Source: Pseudomonadota bacterium (GTDB lineage: Bacteria; Pseudomonadota; Gammaproteobacteria; Arenicellales; UBA868). Taken from it: DNA of 16,879 nucleotides. The stretch is from NCBI GenBank assembly GCA_018661145.1, contig JABJIU010000161.1:1-16879 (forward strand), in the 5' to 3' direction. This document shows, piece after piece, positions 7,012 through 14,561 of the stretch (its first letter is position 1; every line of letters starts with the position of its first letter). A program made the translations under genes and the position numbers. Below the pieces are notes generated by a model. The model had not been told where the DNA came from and made no database searches. It saw only the letters and a program-made list of their open reading frames with translations.

Positions 7012-7629
7012 ATGCTCAAGGTAGCTCTCACTGGCGGAATTGGAAGCGGTAAGACCGCCATCACCGATTACCTTTCGTCTCTTGGTGTAGCGGTCCTTGA
7101 TTCGGATCAGTTTGCTCATGAGGTGACCGCCCGGGGCGAAGGGGCAGTCGATGAAATCGCAAAAGCCCTGGGTCCCGGTGCGCTCAGTCCAGATGGCGAC
7201 CTTGATCGAGCTGCGGTTCGAAAGTTGGTTTTTTCCGATCCAAAAAAAAGAGCTCAACTTGAAGCAATCGTGCACCCACGCGTCCGTCAAAAAATGAACG
7301 AGGCCGCAAAACGCGCTATCACCCCATACGTCATTTTTTCAATCCCCCTGCTGGTAGAAACCAAACAGGCAGAAAACTTTGACCACGTCGTCGTCGTTGA
7401 GGCGCCGCATGAGCTTCGCGCCAATCGGGTCCTTGAGCGAAACAGTCTTGACCATGATGCGTTTTCAGCCATCGATGACGCGCAGGCGAGTGATGTAGAG
7501 CGCCGGCGCGCAGCGAACGACATCATTCAAAACGACGGCAGCCTTCAATCACTCTATGGGCAGGTTGATGCCCTGCATCAACGGTTGACCGCTCTCTCCC
7601 GAAGAAAGGCGCAAACGGCCGAAGCGTGA
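7012..7629 (+). CDS. coaE: Dephospho-CoA kinase
   Basis: CoaE phosphorylates the 3' hydroxyl of dephospho-CoA with ATP, the last step of coenzyme A synthesis. The 205-residue protein starts MLKVALTGGIGSGKTAITDY with the P-loop at residues 8-15. DSDQFAHEV follows at 35-43, where the first Asp is the expected catalytic base, then IVHPRVR, FSIPLLVE and the lid segment RVLERN. The length equals that of the E. coli enzyme (206). ATG 7012 has AGGA six bases upstream and directly precedes the P-loop strand, so the longer open frame running back into pilD is not used. It ends the pilBCD-coaE run, and a Nudix gene follows 25 bases later. Confidence 0.95.
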   Translation: MLKVALTGGIGSGKTAITDYLSSLGVAVLDSDQFAHEVTARGEGAVDEIAKALGPGALSPDGDLDRAAVRKLVFSDPKKRAQLEAIVHPRVRQKMNEAAKRAITPYVIFSIPLLVETKQAENFDHVVVVEAPHELRANRVLERNSLDHDAFSAIDDAQASDVERRRAANDIIQNDGSLQSLYGQVDALHQRLTALSRRKAQTAEA

Positions 7630-7654
7630 CGGACAAGGGAATGGATTCTCACTT

Positions 7655-8272
7655 ATGTCTTTAAGCCACCGCCTTGCAGAAAATTTCGCGGACTTTCAAC
7701 GCATCCCGCAAAATGGTGAAACTCTAGCCCGTGCCGCGGTTATGGTTCTGGTTACGCACGCACCCGATACCGGTGAGGGATCGGTGATACTAACCCGCCG
7801 CGCGAAAACCCTACGCCGACACGCCGGCCAATATGCGTTGCCGGGCGGGCGGGCTGAACCGGGAGAGACGGCTATTGAAACTGCGCTTCGTGAATGCCAC
7901 GAAGAGATAGGACTCCAACCACAAACCGATCACGTGATCGGCGTGCTGGATGATTTTGTGACCGAATCGGGATTCTGTATCACACCTGTAGTGGCCTGTA
8001 TGAACGCGGCGCTTGCGCCGACACCCGACCCTGCAGAGGTAGAGCGGGTCTTTCATATACCCTTAAAGGAACTCACCGCCGCACAGACAGAAGTCTCGAC
8101 GTCAGAAACCGATGAATCGGTACGGGACGGCTTTTCAATCATGCTGCCAACCGTCGGACATGAGGTGTATGCGCCGACTGCCGCGATTCTCTACCAGTTC
8201 AGAGAAGTTGCGCTTTTGGGCAGAAACACCCGGGTGGGTCATCTGGGTCAACCACGCTTCGCCTGGAGCTAA
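7655..8272 (+). CDS. Nudix hydrolase, CoA-diphosphatase (NudL/NUDT7-8) type
   Basis: This 205-residue protein has a complete Nudix box, G65-x5-E71-x7-REcHEE-I-G-L (65-87), with all metal-binding glutamates. Just before it, LTRRAKTLRRHAGQ (46-59) matches the extra signature of the CoA diphosphatase branch (LLTxR-x3-LR-x-H-x-GQ, formerly UPF0035), in which CoA is split into 3',5'-ADP and phosphopantetheine. The substrate is inferred from that motif and from the position directly behind coaE on the same strand. A broader nucleotide-diphosphate role is possible, and the C-terminal part (about 140-205) is not recognised in detail. No ribosome site stands at the usual distance from ATG 7655. The stop is 12 bases from the stop of convergent mutT, itself a Nudix gene. 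Confidence 0.8.
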   Translation: MSLSHRLAENFADFQRIPQNGETLARAAVMVLVTHAPDTGEGSVILTRRAKTLRRHAGQYALPGGRAEPGETAIETALRECHEEIGLQPQTDHVIGVLDDFVTESGFCITPVVACMNAALAPTPDPAEVERVFHIPLKELTAAQTEVSTSETDESVRDGFSIMLPTVGHEVYAPTAAILYQFREVALLGRNTRVGHLGQPRFAWS

Positions 8273-8284
8273 GACCCACCAGAA

Positions 8285-8722
8285 TCAGCGTGGCAACACC
8301 AGCGCGCATACTTTCTCGAGCAGCGCCCGATTGCCTTCCAGAAAATCCAGAGACGCAAGATCGTCAGCCTGCACCCACCTAAGACTCTGCCCCTCCAGTC
8401 CCTCGGCCTCGCCCTGATATTCCGTGACCCGCCAGAAATGCAGTTCCACCTGCCGGTCCGGGTAGGCATGTTCACAGGAAAAAAGTGCGTACGCTGAGTC
8501 AACCTGCAGGTTAAGTTCTTCACGAAATTCACGAACGAGCGCATCAAAAACGCTCTCGCCTGGTTCTAGCTTTCCGCCCGGAAATTCCCACTGGCCGGCG
8601 TAATCCTTTTCTGCGGGTCGCTCACCGACAAGAAGGCGTCCCTGTGCATCCACCACGATCCCGACCGCAACAACCAGCGTTTCTTTAAGTTCGATAGTCG
8701 GCATTGATGCGGATGTAGTCAT
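8285..8722 (-). CDS. mutT: MutT, 8-oxo-dGTP diphosphatase
   Basis: MutT removes 8-oxo-dGTP from the nucleotide pool and so prevents A:T to C:G mutations. The 145-residue protein shows VVAVGIVVDAQGRLLVGERP, then GQWEFPGGKLEPGE leading into the Nudix box G50-x5-E56-x7-REfREELNL. All catalytic glutamates are kept, but the usual glycine of the box's final EExGU is Asn71. It is a single-domain MutT; in Pseudomonas the argJ-adjacent gene is, to my knowledge, a longer MutT fused to a ThiE-like domain, which is absent here. The gene is last in secA-argJ-mutT. ATG 8722 lies inside the end of argJ (38-base overlap); an in-frame ATG at 8704 gives a 20-base overlap and a start closer to E. coli MutT. Neither has a ribosome site. 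Confidence 0.88.
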   Translation of the reverse strand: MTTSASMPTIELKETLVVAVGIVVDAQGRLLVGERPAEKDYAGQWEFPGGKLEPGESVFDALVREFREELNLQVDSAYALFSCEHAYPDRQVELHFWRVTEYQGEAEGLEGQSLRWVQADDLASLDFLEGNRALLEKVCALVLPR

Positions 8723-9920
8723 GCGTCAGGTCACACGTCCAGACCCTCGACTTGCTCCGTCCCACGCCAAGATCTACCGCGATCGATATTTCAGTGCCTT
8801 TGAGATGCTTTGTGACCTTACGTTCATCGTACGATCCGACTCGCTCACCAGCATGGGTGATGGTAATTCCCCCGATAGATATCGCGAGACGCTTCTGGAA
8901 AAGCCTCGCTCCAGACTTGCCCACGGCCATGATAATCCTTCCCCAATTGGCATCCTCGCCCGCGATGGCGGTCTTGACTAGCGGAGAATTGGCAATAGCA
9001 AGTGCCGCCTTTCGCGCTTCAGCGTTGGACGCGGCTCCGCTCACATCCACCGTAATGAACTTGCTGGCGCCTTCACCATCGCGAACGACCTGAATCGCAA
9101 GATCAGTAAGCAATTCCTTAAGCGCGCCGCGGAACGCTTTAAGTTCAGGTGCTGTTGCCGATTGGGGAATCCCATTCAAGGCCCGTCCGGTAGCCGCCAG
9201 CAGGACGGTATCGCTCGTTGAGGTATCGCTGTCTACAGTAATACAATTAAAAGAGGTGCGGATACCTTCTTTCAGTAAAGTCCGCAACACCGGCGTCGGC
9301 AATCTGGCATCAGTGAATACAAATGCCAGCATGGTTGCCATATCCGGCGCGATCATCCCGGACCCCTTGGCAATACCGCAGAGGCTGACCTCGGTGTCGC
9401 CTATTCTCACCTGGCGCACGGCACCCTTGGGATAGGTATCGGTGGTGCCAATCGCTCTTGCCGCCCGAATCCAGGACGCGGACCGGCTCCCGGACTCCAT
9501 TCCCGCGAGGGCGCGTTGAACCCGATCAACCGGCAGAGGCTCTCCGATCACGCCCGTGGACGCGATCAGCACATCGCTTTCACGGCATCCCACAGCACGT
9601 CCGGCCATAGCGGCGGTGGATCTGACGTCGGCAACACCCTGAACTCCGGTGAAGGTATTTGCGTTTCCACTATTGATGAGGATCGCTCTCGCTTTGCCTG
9701 ACGCGGCGACCTTTTTGCTCCACTGCACCGGCGCCGAAGCCGTCGCTGAGCGGGTGAATACACCGGCAACGCTAGTGCCGCGATGCAGCGTCACCAGCAG
9801 CAGATCGTCACGGCCAGCGTATTTGATCCGCGCCCGGGCCACCTGCAGGGAAACACCGGCAATCGCCGGCATCCGGGGAAACCGTCCCGGTGCGAGTGCA
9901 GAACGTTTGAGGGAGGCCAC
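8685..9920 (-). CDS. argJ: Bifunctional ornithine acetyltransferase / N-acetylglutamate synthase ArgJ
   Basis: ArgJ moves the acetyl group from N-acetylornithine to glutamate, closing the acetyl cycle of arginine synthesis; some members also use acetyl-CoA. The 411-residue precursor cuts itself at the conserved Thr of MATML (Thr196) into alpha and beta chains. Seen in order: SALAPGRFP at the N-terminus, NSGNANTFTG (83-92), ASTGVIGEPLP (120-130), KGSGMIAPDMATML (185-198), NCITVDSDTSTSDT, GEDANWGRI and the C-terminal INADYRT. The residue before MATML is Asp where many beta- and gammaproteobacterial enzymes have Asn; the stretch reads more like alphaproteobacterial ArgJ. The start is GTG 9920: an in-frame TAG lies just upstream with no other start between. 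secA ends 21 bases upstream, so the genes are probably cotranscribed. Whether it can use acetyl-CoA cannot be told from the sequence. Confidence 0.94.
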   Translation of the reverse strand: MASLKRSALAPGRFPRMPAIAGVSLQVARARIKYAGRDDLLLVTLHRGTSVAGVFTRSATASAPVQWSKKVAASGKARAILINSGNANTFTGVQGVADVRSTAAMAGRAVGCRESDVLIASTGVIGEPLPVDRVQRALAGMESGSRSASWIRAARAIGTTDTYPKGAVRQVRIGDTEVSLCGIAKGSGMIAPDMATMLAFVFTDARLPTPVLRTLLKEGIRTSFNCITVDSDTSTSDTVLLAATGRALNGIPQSATAPELKAFRGALKELLTDLAIQVVRDGEGASKFITVDVSGAASNAEARKAALAIANSPLVKTAIAGEDANWGRIIMAVGKSGARLFQKRLAISIGGITITHAGERVGSYDERKVTKHLKGTEISIAVDLGVGRSKSRVWTCDLTHDYIRINADYRT

Positions 9921-9941
9921 GGTGCTGGTAGATTCCCCCGG

Positions 9942-12713
9942 CTACAGCTTACCGTGACACTGCTTGTACTTTTTACCGGAACCGCAGGGGCATGGCTCAT
10001 TACGACCCACCTTGGCCGTAGAGCGGACAAAAGGCTGTGAGGCTTCAGCTGCCGGACCCGCTGTACCCGTATCCACGCCCTGGCCCGGGCCGGTCGCCCC
10101 TTCGGTCGGTGCTGGTGCCGGAGAGCTCGGATGCAGATACTGACGGTTCTGCTCACCCTGCTGGCGCTGGCGTTCTTCAAGATCAGTGACTTCCGACTCG
10201 GTCTGTACCTGTACTTTGGCAAGTATTCCCACCACATCGTTTTTGGCCTGATTGAGCATGGCCGAGAACATCTCGAACGCTTCCCGCTTGTACTCTTGCT
10301 TAGGATTCTTCTGTGCGTAGCCGCGCAGTCCGATTCCTTGGCGAAGGTGATCCATCTGGGCGAGATGCTCTTTCCATTGTTCGTCCAGCGTCTTCAGCAT
10401 TACGGCTTTTTCGAGGTGGCGCATCACCGGCTCTCCGACCGCGGTAGTCTTCTCCTCGTAAGCTTTAGTGATCTTCTCAGAGATCCTGCCGCGTAGTGTC
10501 TCTTCGTGAAGGTTGTCGTCGGCCTTCAACCATTCGGCCACCGGCAGTGCGATTCCAAAATGCGTTTGGAGATCCTGCTGTAGTCCGGGCACCTCCCACT
10601 GCTCTTCAAGACTTTCCGGCGGAATAGACCGGTCGATAATCTCGGCAATCACCTCTTCTCGAGCTAGGGTGACGGTTCCGGAAATGTCCTCCGTTGCCAT
10701 CAGGCTATTGCGCTGGTCGTACACGACTTTGCGCTGCTCATTGGCCACATCGTCATACTCGAGGAGTTGTTTGCGGATATCGAAGTTGCGACCCTCCACT
10801 TTCTTCTGGGAATTTTCAATCGCTCGGGTAACCCACGAGTGCTCGATCGCCTCACCCTCTTCCATCCCAAGTTTTTCCATCAGGCCGGATACCCGGTTCG
10901 AGCCGAAGATCCGCAGCAGGTTGTCTTCGAGCGAAAGATAAAAACGGCTTCCTCCCGGATCCCCCTGCCGCCCGCAGCGCCCGCGCAACTGGTTGTCGAC
11001 CCGGCGTGACTCATTGCGCTCAGTCCCAAGCACATAGAGACCACCTGCCTCAACTACCTGCTGATGACGGCCCTGCCATTCGGTTTCAATCAGTTTGGCA
11101 CGCTCCGCTTGACCATCGCCAAGCGCCTCAAGGTCCATCGCCACATTGCCGCCCAGTACGATATCAGTGCCCCGCCCGGCCATGTTGGTGGCGATCGTCA
11201 CCGCTGCCGGTTTGCCTGCCTGCGCGATAATCTGAGCTTCACGCTCGTGCTGCTTCGCATTCAGCACCTCGTGATCGATCTTCTCTTTACTCAACAGTCC
11301 CGACAGATACTCCGAGGTCTCAATTGAAGCAGTTCCGACGAGAACCGGCTGATTTCTGGACTGGCAGGCCTTGATATCCTCAATAATGGCCTCGAATTTC
11401 TCTTTCTGGGTGCGGTACACCAGGTCGGACAGGTCTTCGCGGATCATCGACTGGTTTGTGGGAATCACCACCACCTCAAGCCCATAAATCTGCTGAAACT
11501 CGACTGACTCGGTGTCAGCGGTACCGGTCATCCCGGAAAGCCGGTCGTAGAGTCGAAAGAGATTCTGGAAGGTAATAGAAGCGAGCGTCTGGTTTTCGTG
11601 CTGGATCGCCACGCCTTCTTTGGCCTCGACCGCCTGATGCAGCCCCTCCGACCAGCGTCTTCCAGGCATCATCCTTCCCGAAAACTCATCGATGATGACA
11701 ATCTGCCCGTCTCTGACAATGTAGTCTACGTCCCGCTGAAACAGCGAATGCGCGCGTAATCCCGCGTAGAGATGATGCATGAGGCTGATATTGCCGACAT
11801 CGTAAAGACTTGAGTTTTCGTCAAGCAGGCCTGCTTCACAGAGTAGGCGCTCCGCATTTTCATGGCCGGCTTCAGTCAGTGATACCTGGCGGGTCTTTTC
11901 GTCGACGCTGAAATCCCCGGGGCCTTCTTCTTCCTCCTGGCCATCACTGGGCTCCTCGGAGGGGGCCTGACGCTCGAGGGCAGGAATGATTTTGTTGATT
12001 CGGGTATAGAGTTCACTACTATCTTCTGCGGGTCCCGAGATAATGAGCGGTGTGCGCGCCTCGTCAATCAGGATTGAGTCGACCTCGTCAACCACTGCAA
12101 AATCCAGTGAACGCTGGACGCGGTCTTCAGCGCTGAAGGCCATGTTGTCACGCAGATAATCAAATCCGAACTCGTTGTTGGTTCCATAGACGATATCGCA
12201 GGCATAGGCGGCACGCTTTGCCGCATTGTCCTGACCCGAGAGGACCACACCGACTGACAGGCCGAGATAGCCGTAGATCTGACCCATCCAGTCTGCGTCA
12301 CGTTGAGCGAGATAATCATTCACCGTGACGACATGAACGGTATTACCGCAGACCGCATTAAGGTATGCAGGCAGCGTCGCCGCAAGCGTTTTACCCTCTC
12401 CGGTACGCATCTCTGCAATTTTGCCGTCGTTAAGCACCATTCCGCCGATTAGCTGCACATCGAAGTGGCGCATTTTCAGCGTACGACGTGCTACCTCTCT
12501 GACCACAGCGAAGGCTTCCACCAGAAGCTCCTCGAGACCTTCACCCGCAGCCGAACGCTCGCGAAACTCGCCGGTTTTTGCCTTGAGATCTTCATCGGAA
12601 AGTGCCTCAAGCGACGGCTCGAATGCGTTAATCTTGTCGGCAAGAGTGGTCATCTTGCGCAGAAGCCGCTGATTGCGGCTACCAAAAATCTTAGTTGCTA
12701 CCTTGCTGAGCAT
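9942..12713 (-). CDS. secA: Preprotein translocase ATPase SecA
   Basis: SecA binds the SecYEG channel at the inner membrane and drives unfolded proteins through it with ATP. The 923-residue protein is full length (E. coli 901). It starts MLSKVATKIFGSRNQR; Walker A is MRTGEGKT (102-109), the DEAD-like box is VVDEVDSILIDEAR (207-220), and an acidic variable insert, EEPSDGQEEEEGPGD, lies at about 253-267. Later come the preprotein-crosslinking region, the second motor domain with TNMAGRGTDIVLGG and LRGRCGRQGDPG, the helical scaffold DEQWKEHLAQMDHLRQGI, a flexible linker, and the C-terminal zinc/SecB-binding motif CPCGSGKKYKQCH (C908, C910, C919, H920). No secM-like regulator lies upstream; the next gene, dciA, diverges 122 bases away. 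It is first in secA-argJ-mutT. ATG 12713 fits the family start; the ribosome site is weak. Confidence 0.98.
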   Translation of the reverse strand: MLSKVATKIFGSRNQRLLRKMTTLADKINAFEPSLEALSDEDLKAKTGEFRERSAAGEGLEELLVEAFAVVREVARRTLKMRHFDVQLIGGMVLNDGKIAEMRTGEGKTLAATLPAYLNAVCGNTVHVVTVNDYLAQRDADWMGQIYGYLGLSVGVVLSGQDNAAKRAAYACDIVYGTNNEFGFDYLRDNMAFSAEDRVQRSLDFAVVDEVDSILIDEARTPLIISGPAEDSSELYTRINKIIPALERQAPSEEPSDGQEEEEGPGDFSVDEKTRQVSLTEAGHENAERLLCEAGLLDENSSLYDVGNISLMHHLYAGLRAHSLFQRDVDYIVRDGQIVIIDEFSGRMMPGRRWSEGLHQAVEAKEGVAIQHENQTLASITFQNLFRLYDRLSGMTGTADTESVEFQQIYGLEVVVIPTNQSMIREDLSDLVYRTQKEKFEAIIEDIKACQSRNQPVLVGTASIETSEYLSGLLSKEKIDHEVLNAKQHEREAQIIAQAGKPAAVTIATNMAGRGTDIVLGGNVAMDLEALGDGQAERAKLIETEWQGRHQQVVEAGGLYVLGTERNESRRVDNQLRGRCGRQGDPGGSRFYLSLEDNLLRIFGSNRVSGLMEKLGMEEGEAIEHSWVTRAIENSQKKVEGRNFDIRKQLLEYDDVANEQRKVVYDQRNSLMATEDISGTVTLAREEVIAEIIDRSIPPESLEEQWEVPGLQQDLQTHFGIALPVAEWLKADDNLHEETLRGRISEKITKAYEEKTTAVGEPVMRHLEKAVMLKTLDEQWKEHLAQMDHLRQGIGLRGYAQKNPKQEYKREAFEMFSAMLNQAKNDVVGILAKVQVQTESEVTDLEERQRQQGEQNRQYLHPSSPAPAPTEGATGPGQGVDTGTAGPAAEASQPFVRSTAKVGRNEPCPCGSGKKYKQCHGKL

Positions 12714-12835
12714 CGATTCGATCTGTTGAAAATGGTTAAATGGGCATGCAGTCAGAACGACACCGCACTCCGGCCGCGGCCAAGAGCACTGGCCTCATAC
12801 TGTGAAAACACATTGCTAAAGCGCTAAATTTTATC

Positions 12836-13291
12836 ATGGCCAACAATCCTTTCATCCGGGTGGGAAGTCTACTCTCTGCCGTTCCGGGACTTGAGGAAGA
12901 TCTCGCCATCAAGGTAACGAACACGCAGCAGACCGCCTGGCGTACTGCCGCCGGAAATGATATTTCCAACCACACTGTCGTCAGGCCCAACAAGGATTGC
13001 TGGCAGGTCATTGCAGACTCTCCTGTCTGGGGCGACGCTGTCAGACAACGCCAGGAAGAAATACTAAACTCACTTCACCGAGCCAACATTCAGGTTAGCG
13101 CTTTGAAGATCAAGATTCGTCCGCGCGCCACGCCGGCACCGGCGCCGGCGCCCGATACAAAACTAACCTCAAGAACATTGGATTCGGAAACAGCCGATTT
13201 ACTCGCTCAGACGGCTGACAGTCTCAAGTCCCCGGAACTCGCAGAAGCCGTCAGACGCCTCAGTCTTCATCGAGGCCAGAAATCAAAGTGA
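12836..13291 (+). CDS. dciA: DciA-type DnaB helicase loader/regulator (DUF721)
   Basis: This 151-residue protein carries the DUF721 pattern in its first 95 residues: a conserved W35 followed by AAGNDISNHTVV, then CWQVIADSPVWGDAVRQRQEEIL and LKIKIRP. DUF721 proteins are DciA, the likely ancestral partner that loads the replicative helicase DnaB in bacteria without DnaC; the N-terminal part is a KH-like domain and the rest is largely disordered. Here the domain is followed by a Pro-Ala linker (about 97-106) and a helical, charged tail ending in lysines. A position beside secA is common in gammaproteobacteria such as Pseudomonas. ATG 12836 has no Shine-Dalgarno sequence. The stop is 6 bases from the stop of convergent cpoB, and both stops sit in a small hairpin. 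The family call is good; the function is by homology. Confidence 0.82.
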   Translation: MANNPFIRVGSLLSAVPGLEEDLAIKVTNTQQTAWRTAAGNDISNHTVVRPNKDCWQVIADSPVWGDAVRQRQEEILNSLHRANIQVSALKIKIRPRATPAPAPAPDTKLTSRTLDSETADLLAQTADSLKSPELAEAVRRLSLHRGQKSK

Positions 13292-13297
13292 CTGCGG

Positions 13298-13948
13298 TCA
13301 GTGGCCTTGTGCGTCCAAGTCTTCCAAGATCCCTTTAGCAAGAACCGCAAACTTACTGTCAGGGAACACCTCCAAGACACCTTCCAGCGCTCTTCGCGCC
13401 TCCGGATATCGGCGCAACTCGTGGTAACTGTAACCCAGCCTTAACTGCGCGGCCCCGACACGAGTACTTGCAGGAACGTACTCGAGCAGAGTTGTCAACG
13501 CGGTGACCGCATCATCAAAACCGCGATCAAGATAACGAGACTCCCCAAGCCAGTACCATGCGTGGTCCGCGAGTATGCTGTGCGGGTGATCCTCAAGGAA
13601 CGCAACAAACTGCTTAGCGGCGTCAAGGTAGCGCGCCTGCTGAAACTGTCCCAGCGCACTGTCATAACTACTCTGCTCTTCGATGCTTACTGCGCCAGAC
13701 GCGCTCGAATCCGACGGTCGATATGCCACCACCGAAAGGATGGTGGCTGTATGTGAGGTGCCCGAACCAGACCCGACCTCCACCGACTCTACGGCAGGCG
13801 CCGGCTGCGCGATAATATTTAACTCTTTGTTTTCTTTGTTTAATTCTTGCGCTTGACCAATACCTGGCGCCAAAAAGAACCATATCAGCAGCGCGTTATA
13901 ACCCCGCACTACCCACAAACCGCGCAAGACCCTGAACTGGCGTCTCAC
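13298..13948 (-). CDS. cpoB: Tol-Pal system TPR protein CpoB (YbgF)
   Basis: CpoB is a periplasmic protein that binds TolA and coordinates peptidoglycan synthesis by PBP1B with outer-membrane constriction. The C-terminal 120 residues form three tetratricopeptide repeats (YDSALGQFQQARYLDAAKQF, then HAWYWLGESRYLDRGFDDAV, then AAQLRLGYSYHELRRYPEAR), the usual CpoB layout. A signal peptide with a long basic n-region, hydrophobic core LLIWFFLAP and a likely AQA-type cleavage site precedes them. The normal N-terminal coiled coil that trimerises CpoB is not visible: residues about 37-90 are instead Ser/Ala/Pro/Val-rich. At 216 residues it is shorter than E. coli CpoB (263). I chose GTG 13948 because AGG lies six bases upstream; a TTG at 13954 is possible. 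It is the last gene of the Tol-Pal cluster, 56 bases after pal. Confidence 0.85.
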   Translation of the reverse strand: MRRQFRVLRGLWVVRGYNALLIWFFLAPGIGQAQELNKENKELNIIAQPAPAVESVEVGSGSGTSHTATILSVVAYRPSDSSASGAVSIEEQSSYDSALGQFQQARYLDAAKQFVAFLEDHPHSILADHAWYWLGESRYLDRGFDDAVTALTTLLEYVPASTRVGAAQLRLGYSYHELRRYPEARRALEGVLEVFPDSKFAVLAKGILEDLDAQGH

Positions 13949-14004
13949 GACCAACCTATTCGATGTCGATCGCGAGGCGCGCTTAGGACGCCAAAGAAAA
14001 GTCG

Positions 14005-14559
14005 CTAGTAAAGAATTTCGACGCGCCGATTGAGTGACCAGGCGCTCTCATCCTGGCCCATCGATATAGGCCGCTCTTCTCCATAGGAAATGGTACGAAT
14101 CGCATCCGGGGCAACCCCCATCGCCTGAAAGATCTGACTGACGGCGTTTGACCGTCGCTCGCCCAGGGCAAGGTTGTATTCACGTGTGCCGCGCTCGTCT
14201 GCGTGGCCTTCAAGGACAACCGCCATCCCGGGGTTACTGGTAAGGTATTGCGCATGTGCCTCAACGACCCGCTGAGCTTCGGGAGTCAGGTTGGAACTGT
14301 CGAAATCAAAATACACAACCCGCTGCCCCAGCGGATCGTCCACATCGGAGTCGTTCTGATCGATTATGATGATTTCGCCCGCGGTTGCATCATCTGAGTC
14401 CACGCCCGATGCCGATGCGCCGGTAGTGACATCCGCCCCACTGCCGTCGATTGTTGCGTCCTCGACTTCAACCGTTCCACCTTTTTTCTTCGAGGCTGCG
14501 CAACCGGCTAACGTCACGCCGAGAAAGAGCACCAGTAAAATCGTCCAGAATCTTTGCAT
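14005..14559 (-). CDS. pal: Peptidoglycan-associated lipoprotein Pal
   Basis: Pal anchors the outer membrane to peptidoglycan and is positioned by TolB and TolA during division. The 184-residue precursor has a lipoprotein signal ending LAGC (lipid-bearing Cys20) with Ala at +2, which favours outer-membrane sorting. A Lys patch and an Asp/Ser-rich linker (about 30-75) follow. The OmpA-like domain begins RVVYFDFDSSNLTPEAQ and contains LEGHADERGTREYN and ALGERRSNAV, the peptidoglycan-binding signature, and ends NRRVEILY as Pal proteins do. ATG 14559 is chosen because AGGAG lies seven bases upstream (14567-14571); a TTG two codons earlier lies too close to it. It lies between tolB and cpoB on the minus strand. 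Confidence 0.97.
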   Translation of the reverse strand: MQRFWTILLVLFLGVTLAGCAASKKKGGTVEVEDATIDGSGADVTTGASASGVDSDDATAGEIIIIDQNDSDVDDPLGQRVVYFDFDSSNLTPEAQRVVEAHAQYLTSNPGMAVVLEGHADERGTREYNLALGERRSNAVSQIFQAMGVAPDAIRTISYGEERPISMGQDESAWSLNRRVEILY

Positions 14560-14561
14560 CG

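Noticed and set aside
9791..10237. Minus-strand frame overlapping the end of secA and start of argJ
   Set aside because: It is out of frame with two certain genes and has no recognisable motif.
12768..12779. GC-rich palindrome between secA and dciA
   Set aside because: CCGGCCGCGGCC is short and GC-rich, expected by chance, with no matching promoter element I could defend.
13135..13153. Repeat of GGC/CCG triplets in dciA
   Set aside because: It encodes the Pro-Ala linker and is explained by coding sequence; it is not a separate repeat element.
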